From Eopsaltria australis (taxonomy: Eukaryota > Chordata > Aves > Passeriformes > Petroicidae): 64,000 bases of DNA. Of the stretch, positions 47,409 to 57,463 are shown one piece after another. The DNA lies in assembly GCA_034509425.1 (NCBI GenBank), contig JAVTVJ010000490.1, forward strand, positions 558,001 to 622,000. The letters run 5' to 3'. Position numbers and translations under genes: made by a program. How positions within the stretch are numbered: the stretch's first letter is position 1; every line of letters starts with the position of its first letter. Under the pieces are notes generated by a model. It saw nothing but the letters and a program-made list of their open reading frames with translations. It ran no database searches and was not told the origin of the DNA.

Positions 47409-50400
47409 CCCATCATAACTTGCTTCTCTCCCTTCCCATGTAAGCAGTCCTTCCTGGAAGGAGAGCAGTTTTTTCTCACTGAGATCTGCCTCCCTTCCTG
47501 GAACCTAAAAATGTCATAAACTACAAATAATGAAATTAGGCCACAAAGGCACAGAATTCTAACACATCATCTCATCACACAGACTCCTCAAAGGATAACA
47601 CAGGAACCTTCCCCAAGTAATTCCACCCCCTCTCCCCATCTCCCTCACTTCTTAATATCTTCATTTTTCATCAAAACAACCAGTTTTGCCTAAAATCACA
47701 GATCTCATGTCGATGTTAATCCTATAGCAGTGGATCTCATTTGTATGTAAAAAATATATCAAAAGAGGCACCAATGTCTTTTAAGAAGCTCAGTGTGTTT
47801 CCATCCTAACAATTTTCCCCTCCTACTGTCAGGAAGCTGTTATTGTCACTCACTTCATGCAGGAATAAGAAGCACTGATAAAAGGAAGCTTTGTAAAGTG
47901 GCATCCTGCCAAAAAAACCAAAACTTGTATTTTCCCCTTCCTCCAAAACTGTATCAAACCCAATGGTTTCTCCCAAAGAGGGATCTACAAACTGAGAGTG
48001 CTGTAGAGACATAAATGATAATGCCAGAGGAGCAAAGGAATAGAGGCCATGGACAAGGAAACCCCAGGGACAAAGGGGAGAAGGAAAAGAGCTCCTCAGA
48101 ACAGTGTGTGCTGCTCTGGGAGCCACTGCTCACCAGGAGCAACAGGCAAAGAGTGTCTGCAACATTGTCCTTTTTCTCTTTATTGAGTTCTTCAGTTCTG
48201 CCAAAAAAAAATTCTTCAGTGATCCATCCCTTGAAACATGAATGATCTTTGAAGGCAAAATAGTAAAATTGTCTCTGAAAGCAGCTGATTATAGTTTTGC
48301 TGTCTTCCTATGTGAGTGTTTGCCTCAACTTTCTCTTTAGGCAACTGATTCTAAATTTATACTCACCTTGTCTTTTTTTTCTGAATCAGAGACAATAGAA
48401 ATACATCCCTATCACCCCTAAAAATCACCATATTAAATAATATCCGCTAATATTAATTACAAATTGGGCTGTTGGCTGCAGAGAACAGCACATAAACTTT
48501 TAGCTGGAGGTTCTCACAACCTGCATACAACAGCAAAAAATTCAGTCTTTCAACTTTCTAATGCTTTCACTTTTTCAACTCTTTTCTTTTTCAACTCTTT
48601 CTGTGTGCTTGGGAGCTGGAATCATTGACCCTCTCTGCAAACATCACTGCCAAGACAGACACAACCTGCTGAAATTGTCAATTGGCTCCTGTTGTGTTCT
48701 CTGTCTGGGGATTTCACAGGCAAAACCTTGCCAAAATGAACAGTTTTCTGTCTTATCACAGCACCACAAGGCTTTTGCAAGAGGAAAAGTGGCCTTCCCA
48801 TGTTTTCTCTGTGTTATTTCCCTATAACTCATGTTTGGGGAACTCAGCTCGTTCTGTGGAAATTTTTGAACTTAGGCAATGGTAAAAATCTATTAAATGG
48901 TGATTTCTTGATGATAATTAATTACAAAGGCTTCTGTTAAAATTGCAGATTGTTAAATTCGAGCATCGCTTTCTGGCATTCAAAGGGGTCTATTCTGAAG
49001 CAAGATTTTGTCAAGCCCTTGGGTGAAATCTCGAGACTGAACCCACAAAATCCCGTGGATGGCTGAAAAAAAAGGATAACTGATGATGGGGGTTTGACTT
49101 TTTGCAGGAGAGGGGCTGAATCTGAGTCTTTCTCCCATTTATTCAACTGCCAAGAGCAATGGCAGTGCAGAGGGGTTGACTGTGATTTCTAGGATGAGTG
49201 AATGTAAGGCTTGATAAGGAGCTGACTGATTAGAGGCACTTCTCAGCTAATGACCATCAATTAATGCTAATTTCCAATGAGCAGCAGAGAAAATAATGGA
49301 TTCCTGCTGGCTACACCGAGCTGTCTGCACAGATCAAATGACTTCCTTCTGCTGCATAAAGTGAAGAGTCTCAGAGCATAATCCAGAGAAAAGGCTGAAG
49401 GGTCTGGAGCATCCTGGCTGTGTTTTCACTGTGCAGACCTGCTTTGGTTTTTAGGACCCAACATTCCAGCCTACCCACTGGAAAATGGGCACTGAAAAAT
49501 ATATCTTGGTGATGCCTTCTTCCCTGCATCCTGTGACACAGAGCTGACCACGGAGTTAGCATCTCCTGGGCTGGTGGGCTTCAGATTTGCTCTTGAGCAA
49601 TGCTCTGACTTCTCTTAGGAAGTCTCAGCCTCCCATCAGGCACTCACAGGACAAGCACATGCAAATGCCTTCCTGCCTTCCAGAGGATGGCTCTGGCACA
49701 GCAGCACAGCTCTCAGCTAGAGAGAGGAACAGGAATTTAAGTGTTTTATGGCTCCTCTTTGCCCCCTCATTAACACAGACAAAGTTCCAAGTAAGGCAAA
49801 GGCAGCGCCTTTCAGAGAAGGGGACACAACTCTGTCACTACTTGGCACCAGCCATGAAGGGCTGGCACTGCTGGGGTGCTCCAAGAGTGGTTCCAGAGGC
49901 TCCCAACAGACCCTAAAACTGGACACTGGCAGGAGATTCCAATCTCCAGTCTCCAATTCCCAGTGCCAGGGCACAGATTGATGCTCCAGAAGTTTCTCCC
50001 CTCAGCTGGAGTTACTCTGGGCAAAGCTTCCCATGGACAGGTCTTGCCTCTCACTCTGCCTGGGCTTTAAGAAGGGAGGAGAGGAGGGGACAAGGGCTTG
50101 GCAGATTTATGGGAATGGGAAATGGTGGAATCACCATCCCTGGAAATGCTCATAAGGTGTACAGATGTGGCACTCAGGGACTTGCCTTAATGGTGGACTT
50201 GACAGTGCTGGGTTAATGGCTGGACTCAAGCATTAATTTCCAACCTTAATAATTCTATGATTCTATATTTTTCCTAAAAAACTTCCTCTCTCAGCAGAAA
50301 TGTTGTTGGCAGCACTGAGAAATTTCCTTGGAGATTTGTGGGGGAGCCTCTGAAGGGGCTGTTCCTCGTGGGTTCTGTTGTGTTGAGCATTTCAGCTGCC

Positions 50401-51412
50401 ATCATCACCTCTCTGGAGCGTGGATTGTGAACCCACCACGTTCAACAAGCAGCATTTCCCCCCCACAAACTGCCTGGCATATGCTGCTCCAAATGAGAAG
50501 GAGAAAACTGAGAGAACCTTAGGTGTGTGATGGAGGCCAGATGGAATTAAACAACCCAGAAGAGCTGACATGTCACGTGTTTGGGAGCTTCTTAATTTTT
50601 TTAGCGCCATGGAAATGAATTTTGCACGGCCCTTTGCAATGGAAGTCTCCTTGTTGATCACACATCCCCCAGAGAAAAGAATGGGGAAAAGCTTCATATT
50701 TCTTGATCATCACCAAATACAGATAACCAGAACAGCTCCTTTGGAAAGATTGGCACAGCACTCTCCTCCCTGTACTCCCAGCCTACAAATAAGCATCATT
50801 TTCCTCCCTGTCAGCTTACGAACACACCCACTACCACGGGACATGACCTTTGCTTTGTTAGTGCATGAATGAAGGAATTCCAGGACAAGGCAGGAGAAGC
50901 AGAGTTGACAATATTCTCCTTCCTAATTCCTGTGATTGCTGTGGGTCAAATAAAAAGCAGGAGGAAAATAAGAAACGCGCAAATAATGTTAACTGGGACC
51001 TGCAAATGCAGGAGCAGAGACACGAGGGGCTTCTGTGCAAAATGGCCAATGAAGAAAGGCTGGGATAGCTGGAGGGAGGAATATTCACTCAAAAATAAAT
51101 ACCTGGCCAGTAAATAACCATCAAATTCAGTCAAAAGTAAATACCTGGGCAGTATCTTCCTCCATCTGAGTTAACCCCTTCAGACCTCCTGAAACCAGTT
51201 TGGGGAGGTCACAGTTCAGACATGAGCCAAAACAGCCCAGATAAATCATGATGTGAAAGATATTATTTTATCTTTTACAATGAAGGATTCTACAGTGATT
51301 AAGTCAGCTTTCTACTTTGTGAGAATGGACAGCTGCTTTATATATTTTTTTTTTTTTTTTAATTTTTTTTTCTTCTTCTTTACAGGATCCTTGATTTTTC
51401 TCACTCTCTGGA
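47409..51412. other. Intergenic: one CR1 end, otherwise nothing recognised
   Basis: Contains the CR1 end at 50118-50266 and a T(16) run at 51345-51360, directly followed by a T-rich acceptor-like sequence ending TTTACAG at 51385. No gene is recognised. Confidence 0.55.
50118..50266 (+). mobile_element. CR1 LINE 3' end (sense, older subfamily)
   Basis: 'atggtggaatcaccatccct', 'ggaaatgctcataaggtgta', 'cagatgtggcactcagggac', 'gggttaatggctggactcaa' and a tail 'ttaataattctatgattcta'. This belongs to the same CR1 branch as the antisense copies at 13520 and 55790, which carry the reverse of 'ggtggaatcaccat'. Confidence 0.88.
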
Positions 51413-52011
51413 CACTCAATTCCTCTGTGCACTGTGACTAAATACTTCTGATACTCCTGGAAACCTCAGTTATCCTGTTTCACTGCTGCACTGCTTGAAA
51501 TCACACTATTACAGGGAATCTCAAGTTTCAAGAGACACTTCCCTTTTTCAAAAGATAAATTCAGAGCAAGCTTTTTTCTTTAATCCTTTTTAACAGATCT
51601 CATTATTTTAGGAAGAGTTTTAACTTCAACGTTTCAACTTTAGCAAGTTCAACCAGCATCTCTAAGGAGCAGCTGACATAAGCTCCAATCTGACTGATTT
51701 CACAGGTCCTGTTATCTTTGCTTTGGAGAAAAAAAGTTCTCCATCTACTGATAAAAATATACTGAGAATTCTAAATCCTGACAAGTATCTTTATTTCTGA
51801 CTTTTTTTTTTTTTTCCTCAAAAAAAGAGGTCAAAGCCTGCAAGTTATTGGAAGAAAGAGCTTTCCAGCACAAATGTCCTCCCTTGGGAGAGGAATATGC
51901 TCTTTTGTGCACCTCCCTTGGTGAGCAGAGTGGCCTCCTGAGTGAAAATATCCACCTGTGAGGACATTTGGATCACACAGGATTGGCCTGGCTTTGTCAA
52001 GTGCAAGTTCA
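51413..52011 (+). repeat. Direct duplication, left copy (about 590 bp)
   Basis: Starts 'cactcaattcctctgtgcac' and continues almost base for base as in 53988-54578: shared blocks include 'tgatactcctggaaacctca', 'ggagcagctgacataagctc' and 'tgaggacatttggatcacac'. The strong match ends near 51984, with patchy similarity to about 52011. Visible differences are a handful of substitutions and a shorter T-run in the right copy. No gene lies in it. Confidence 0.95.
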
Positions 52012-52460
52012 CATGCTGTTATGTGGAAGAATATTCAAATTAGGTGCTGAAATGTGGGTGTTTATTGCCTTAGCACAGCCTTGATACCCACACAGGGAGG
52101 AGAGACACGAGACAGAGCCTTTAGAAACTTGTGTTTCCCTGGGGCAGAAGTCATTAAATATTTATGTTTAATCCACTGAGCCAAATCCACACTCTTTCTA
52201 GAGCAGCCTCACAGACATTTGCAGACCAAGGGCAGAATTTATCTCCCCTCCCTTTGGTGATCTGTGTGTATAATCCAAAGCAATTTTCCCTGTACAGTCA
52301 GAGCAGAGAAATAGGATTCTCTAGAGGACAACTTCATCCTTTTTTTCTTGGAGTGGGCTAAACCACATCATTTATTGACAACAGAGGGACTGTCATGAGC
52401 AAAACTGCCTCAAATGTCTGTAGTTAGCTCAGATGGGATGTGTCCCAGTGTGCTGCTCAG
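52012..52460. other. Unique spacer between the left duplicate and the minisatellite
   Basis: No recognisable gene, repeat family or motif; ordinary mixed-composition sequence. Confidence 0.5.
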
Positions 52461-52764
52461 TTTTTGGGTTCTGCTGTGCATCAAGATGCAGCAGAGCTGG
52501 AGGATTTTGGGATCTGTTCCACAGCAAGATGCAGCAGATCTGGGGGTTTTTGGGTTCTGCTCCATAGCAAAATGCAGCAGAGCTGGGGAGTTTTTGGGAT
52601 CTGCTGTACAGCAAGGTGCAGCAGAGCTGGAGGATTTTGGGATCTCCTCCACAGCAAGGTACAGCAGAGCTGGTGGATTTTTGAAACTGCTCCACAGCAA
52701 GATGCAGCAGAGCTGGGGGATTTTTGGGATCTGTTCCACAGCAAGATGCAGCAAAGCTGGGAGG
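52461..52764 (+). repeat. Minisatellite, seven units of 42-45 bp
   Basis: Unit boundaries fall at about 52461, 52505, 52547, 52591, 52635, 52678 and 52721. Each unit has a T-run plus GGGATCTG or GGTTCTGC, then a CCACAGCAAGATGCAGCAGA-like core and GCTGGNGGA. Units vary at several positions but keep their phase. Several frames remain open on both strands (Cys/Leu-rich on minus, Gln/Ser-rich on plus); these follow from the repeat and are not supported as genes. Confidence 0.95.
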
Positions 52765-53987
52765 AGGAGCTGAGGCAGCAGGCAGGAGAAATATGGAGCT
52801 GAAACTTGGAAATCATCTCTAAGCACATGGCTGGGATGGTGCCACCTCTGTGGATTGCTGTTGGATAAACAGCCCCGTTTGTTTCAGGCACGCCACGTTT
52901 CCAGTCTGCAAAAGCAAACATGCTCCACTAAATAGACACAATCCCGCAGCCCTCACAAAAGGAAACGTCAGGAGCTCATTAAAAAGACTGGGGCATTAAT
53001 TCTTCTTCCTTCTGGAATGAACACTGGGATTTATTGACTGAGAAGGCTGGAGCTTCTTCATCCCTGGAGGTTTTCAAGCAGGTGTTAGACATCCCTGGAT
53101 AATGTGACCATTCCATAGAAGAAAGATTTGAAGTTTGGCTCGTTTGGATAAAGCTGTCTTCATGCAGGCAGAAGAAATGCAGTGGCACTGCTTTCTAAGC
53201 AGGATTGTGCCAAAGGAACACAAAAGAGAGGGATGCTCCCAGCCAGGATGAGTCACTGATTTCTGTGAAGCTTTTCACAAAGCACTGGTCACTAACAACA
53301 ATATAAAACTCGTTTAAAATCATTCCAAGAGTGAATTAAGGCAATGTAGCCTAGATGTCTTGTCCTCCCTTATTCACCATCTAGGAAAGTGGATGGAAAC
53401 TTGGGGTTTATTGCCAGCAGTGAGTTAGTGCTTTGTAACATGGGGTAAAATGGGCCTTGTGAAACTGGTGAAACTGGAGATCCTGGCACTGACCTTCACT
53501 TCCCAATCCCCTGCCAGGGAGCAGCAGGAGTGGGGCAGCCCTGCAAGGGCTGCCAGGAACATCCAAAGCTGACTGAGGGCTGGGGTGGTTTGAAGTGCCA
53601 CCACTCTGGCACTGCCCAGGAGGGGCTGAGGAGAGGGGAAGTGCTTTGGGATGTTTCCCCAGGCTGCAGTGACCTGAGGGCTGCTCTGAGTGCAGCAGCT
53701 CTGGTTCCTGTGGTAGCAGAATCTCCCTGTCCTGTGCCAGACCAGACACGGCTGACAAGGGTGGCACAACCACAGGGAGGTTCAGCTTGTGCTGTGCTGA
53801 CTCCAAGGGCATAGAGCCATAAAATTATGAAATGATTTGGGTTGGAAGGGGCCTTAAAAATCCTCTCCTTCCAACCCCAACACCTTCCACTAGACCAGGT
53901 TACTTCAGGTCCCATCCAACCCTGGTCTAGAACACTCCCAGAGCCAGGTAGGAAGAGAAACGCCTGCATTTCTGGGTCAGGAGGCTC
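52765..53987. other. Spacer between minisatellite and right duplicate
   Basis: Contains an antisense CR1 terminus at 53815-53945 and a doubtful sense CR1 vestige near 53050-53100 ('ttcatccctggaggttttca'). GC-richer at 53.45-53.8 kb. Open frames of 130-164 codons here lack family motifs. Confidence 0.5.
53815..53945 (-). mobile_element. CR1 LINE 3' end (antisense)
   Basis: 'aatgatttgggttggaaggg', 'gccttaaaaatcctctcctt', 'ccaaccccaacaccttccac' and 'tagaccaggttacttcaggt' are the CR1 terminus in reverse, ending about 40 bp before the right duplicate. Confidence 0.88.
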
Positions 53988-54578
53988 CACTCAATTCCTC
54001 TGTGCACTGTGACTAAATACTTCTGATACTCCTGGAAACCTCAGTTATCCTGTTTCACTGCTGCACTGCTTGAAATCACAGTATTGCAGGGAATCTCAAG
54101 TTTCAAGAGACACTTTCCTTTTTCAAAAGATAAATTCAGAGCAAGCTTTTTCCTTTAATCCTTTTTAACAGATCTCATTATTTTAGGAAGAGTTTTAACT
54201 TCAACGTTTCAACTTTAGCAAGTTCAACCAGCATCTCTAAGGAGCAGCTGACATAAGCTCCAATCTGACTGATTTCACAGGTCCTGTTATCTTTGCTTTG
54301 GAGAAAAAAAGTTCTCCATCTACTGATAAAAATATACTGAGAATTCTAAATCCTGACAAGTATCTTTATTTCTGACTTTTTTTTTTCCTCAAAAAAAGAG
54401 GTCAAAGCCTGCAAGTTATTGGAAGAAAGAGCTTTCCAGCACAAATGTCCTCCCTTGGGAGAGGAAAATGCTCTTTTTGCACCTCCCTTGGTGAGCAGAG
54501 TGGCTTCCTGAGTGAAAATATCCACCTGTGAGGACATTTGGATCACACAGGATTTGTGTTTGTCAAGTTCAAGTGCAC
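53988..54578 (+). repeat. Direct duplication, right copy (about 590 bp)
   Basis: Second copy of 51413-52011 in the same orientation, 2.57 kb away. Offset is 2575 at the left end and 2570 at the right, from small indels including a T-run. The edges lack TG...CA ends, and the flanks show no target-site duplication, so a pair of LTRs is not supported. Confidence 0.95.
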
Positions 54579-55302
54579 CTGCACTAATGTGGCTGGAGAT
54601 TCCTGCCAGGAGGATGCTCCATGGGCAGACACAGGTGCTAACCTCAAACACAGCACAGACACCCCACAAAATCCCAGAGCAGGAAAGCTCTGACCTGAGC
54701 AAATCTGGGGGACTGGAGGACTCTCAGAATGGAGAGAGCCTGGTTCCACTCCAGCAGGAGCCTGCATTAAAGTCCCATTGACTCCAACAGCACAACAGCA
54801 AAGCCTTGGCACTTCAAAGGCTCCTTTTCTGGTGCTGATCCCCTTAATAAGCACCATCTGCTGCTTTCAACAGGAGAGCCATCCCCTGCTTTGCTCCCAG
54901 CACTTTTCTCCCCGGGGTCTGGCTGTGTTTATATAACCAGGCAGCTTGCCTGCACAGGGGGAGGGGGGACTGACAGCTCCCCAGAGCACAGGAGGAGTCC
55001 AGAGTGAGAAAATGTGGCTCCCAACAAGGATGTTGTGTTTGTGTGGAGAATCCTCCTGTTCTCAGCTCTGCAGCACAAACCACTGGCTCAGCCCGCAGAG
55101 CAGGAGATGAGTGCTTGGGTTTGCTATAAATGACTTTTTGTCACACAATTGGTGTTTGTGTCATTGTCACAAAATTAGTGTTGGTGGCAGGGAGGTGCAG
55201 CTGTTCTTCCTGAAGTCCACCACACAACAGATTTTTTTTAAGCTTGGAAAAGCTCTTGAGGCATAAAAGCAGGTTTTTTGGGGACTGAAAATAGCAGAAA
55301 TT

Positions 55303-55420
55303 GGAGGTATTCAAAAGTCAGCTGGGCAACCAGCTCTAGGTGGCCCTGCTTGACAGGGAGTTAGGCCAGGTGAGATGCAGAGGTCCCTTCAAACCTCAGC
55401 CAGTCGGTGTTTCTGTGTGA
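55303..55420 (+). mobile_element. Old CR1 LINE 3' end (sense)
   Basis: 'ggaggtattcaaaagtcagc', 'tgggcaaccagctctaggtg', 'gccctgcttgacagggagtt' and a terminus 'gaggtcccttcaaacctcag' then 'gtgtttctgtg'. Segment order fits the CR1 3' end; substitution level is high. Confidence 0.78.
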
Positions 55421-55789
55421 AATCCCTTTAAGTGCAGGATCCCCCATCCCTGTCTGCTGGGCTTCATTCAGGTTTCCTGGAGAACAATTTGGTATCACCA
55501 TGGACAGCCCAAGGAACACACCTAAAATAAATCTGCAGATGGCACAAGATCAAAATGAGAGAAGAGGTAGGAGAACAAATGTCCTGAATTCCTGTTCCAG
55601 CCCAGAGCAATCCCAGATTCCCAGGGAAGCCAGACAGACCCAGGTGCCAAAGATGTGCTCAGCTGCTCCATGAGGCTTCTCTTCAATGAGGGGGAAGGAA
55701 TACACCTGGAGCTTGCCCTTAATTTTGTGTCATATCCTGATTTTCTGAGCGTAATGCTGACAATGGTTGTGACCTTATAATAAAATCTG

Positions 55790-56200
55790 GGAATCACTGA
55801 GCTTGGAAAAGCCCTCTGAGATCATGGAGCCCACCCATGAACCCAGCACTGCCAAGTCCACCCCTAAACCCTGTCCCCAGGTGCCACATCCACAAGTTTT
55901 TTCAACACTTCCAGGGACAGTGATTCCACCACTTCCCTGGGCAGCCAGTTCCAATGCCTGACCATACTTTTAGTGCAGAAATTTTATTAAATATCCAATC
56001 TAAACCTCTCCAGGCACGACTTAATGACATTTCCTCTTGTCCTACCTCTTGCTACCTGGGAGAAGAGACCCATCTGGCTGCTCCCTCCTGTCAGGGAGCT
56101 GTGCAGAGCCACAAGGTCCCCCCTGAGCCTCCTCTTCTCCAGGCTGAGCCCTTTTCCCAGCTCCATTGCCTTCCCAGGACACTCTCCAGCCTCTCAAATT
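55790..56200 (-). mobile_element. CR1 LINE 3' fragment (antisense)
   Basis: Reverse CR1 blocks in order: 'ggaatcactgagcttggaaa', 'ccactgccaagtcc'-like segment, 'ttccagggacagtgattcca', 'tatccaatctaaacctctcc', 'gacatttcctcttgtcctac', 'tgtcagggagctgtgcagag' and 'cctcttctccaggctgagcc'. It is a longer copy, close in type to the one at 13520-13950. Confidence 0.93.
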
Positions 56201-57273
56201 CGGAGTGGGTTTAATGAGAGATTTTACAGTGCAGATTAGCACTAACCCCCCTTTTATTTCTCTTGCTGTTTATTAGATGATGACAAATCTCTCACTCCAC
56301 TCTGATGGTTTCAAACCAGCTGATTGCAAGAGTTTTAAGTTGCCCAGCACATTAAATCACCCCTTCAAACAACAAAGCTACTTGGGCTGTTCTCACATCT
56401 GCTCTGCTCTTGCAAAAGATTGGTGTTGAGTGTTGGGAATTTGTTAATTTTGCAGGCCAGTGCTTGCTCGAGGTTCTGCTTCCAATAAAGGATTTGTCTT
56501 GCTCCAAGGAAAATGGGAGAGATGAGTGAAGGTGTTTCTTGTGCCATACAGAGCTCCAGCTGCCTGGGTCACAGCCCACCCTGGCTGAGTGGAAAACAAG
56601 GAAATGGGGCTTTTTTTCATTCCCAGCCCTCTTTTCTCTCCTTTAAAGCCTCCTCTCCTTTGAAGTATTGTTTAAAACACAAGAACCAGGATGCCACTTA
56701 TTTTCTCCACCTCTAAAAGAAGTGTTAGATAACGAGATAACAAGGCTTTAAATGTCAAAAATGCCTTCTCTCCTGAGCAAATCGCCCTGGCTGCTGCAAG
56801 CTCACACTGCCAACTCCTGAGCTCTGGGAATGTGGGCACTTCACCACGACTCCTCACCTGGGCAGGATGCTAAATATTTAAAAACAGCTTTAAGAGCCTT
56901 TCCTGCTGCATTTCTCACAGAACCAGCAATGATGTGAAGCTTCGGGGATGCACAAGGATCAGTAGCACTCTGGGTGTCTCGGGGTGGTGGCTGAATCACC
57001 AGGAGCTTGAGAGTTACAGATCCTAAATGTCCTGGAGCTGAGGGGCTCAGAGACATTTTTTCCCAAACCATTTGTCTTCCATGACCTCCTGGAAGGATTT
57101 CCACCCCATTTCTTTACCTGCAAGTTTGGTTTTCAAGGCTTCTTGGCTGGAATCCAAAGGGGTTTCTATCTGTGTTGGCTAAAACTCACCCTAAACATGG
57201 GATCAGCTGGGCTTTGAAGGCAAAAATGGCTTTTCATATCATTGAAAAGAAATAAATCTGTGGATAAGTCTCA

Positions 57274-57463
57274 GGCCTTCCACTATCCCAGGGACCTCCA
57301 AACCCTGTCCAACCTGGCCTTGAACACTTCCAGGGATCCAGGGGCAGCCACAGCTTCTCTGGACACCCTGTGCCAGGGCATCACCACCCTCACAGGGAAC
57401 AATTCCTTCCTAATATCCAATTTAAGCCTGCTGTATTTCAGTTTAAAGCTGAAGTGTTCTTAG
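57274..57463 (-). mobile_element. CR1 LINE 3' fragment (antisense)
   Basis: 'ccttccactatcccagggac', 'ccaacctggccttgaacact', 'ggggcagccacagcttctct', 'accctgtgccagggcatcac' and 'attccttcctaatatccaat' are the reverse of the CR1 3' region. The extreme 3' tail is missing. Confidence 0.93.

Noticed and set aside
47075..47519. Gly-Glu and Ser-Pro repeat ORFs
   Set aside because: Caused by the (CCCTCT)n array; no conserved flanking domains.
52410..52921. Cys/Leu-rich and Gln/Ser-rich ORFs of 88-146 codons on both strands
   Set aside because: They follow the 43-44-bp minisatellite; units of unequal length change frame and no single frame is preserved by selection.
53408..53990. Minus-strand ORFs of 114-164 codons
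   Set aside because: Partly in the CR1 end at 53815-53945 and otherwise in GC-rich DNA without motifs or splice sites.
51413..54578. A short endogenous retrovirus with two LTRs
   Set aside because: The repeated ends lack TG...CA termini, target-site duplications, a primer-binding site and any gag or pol sequence between them.
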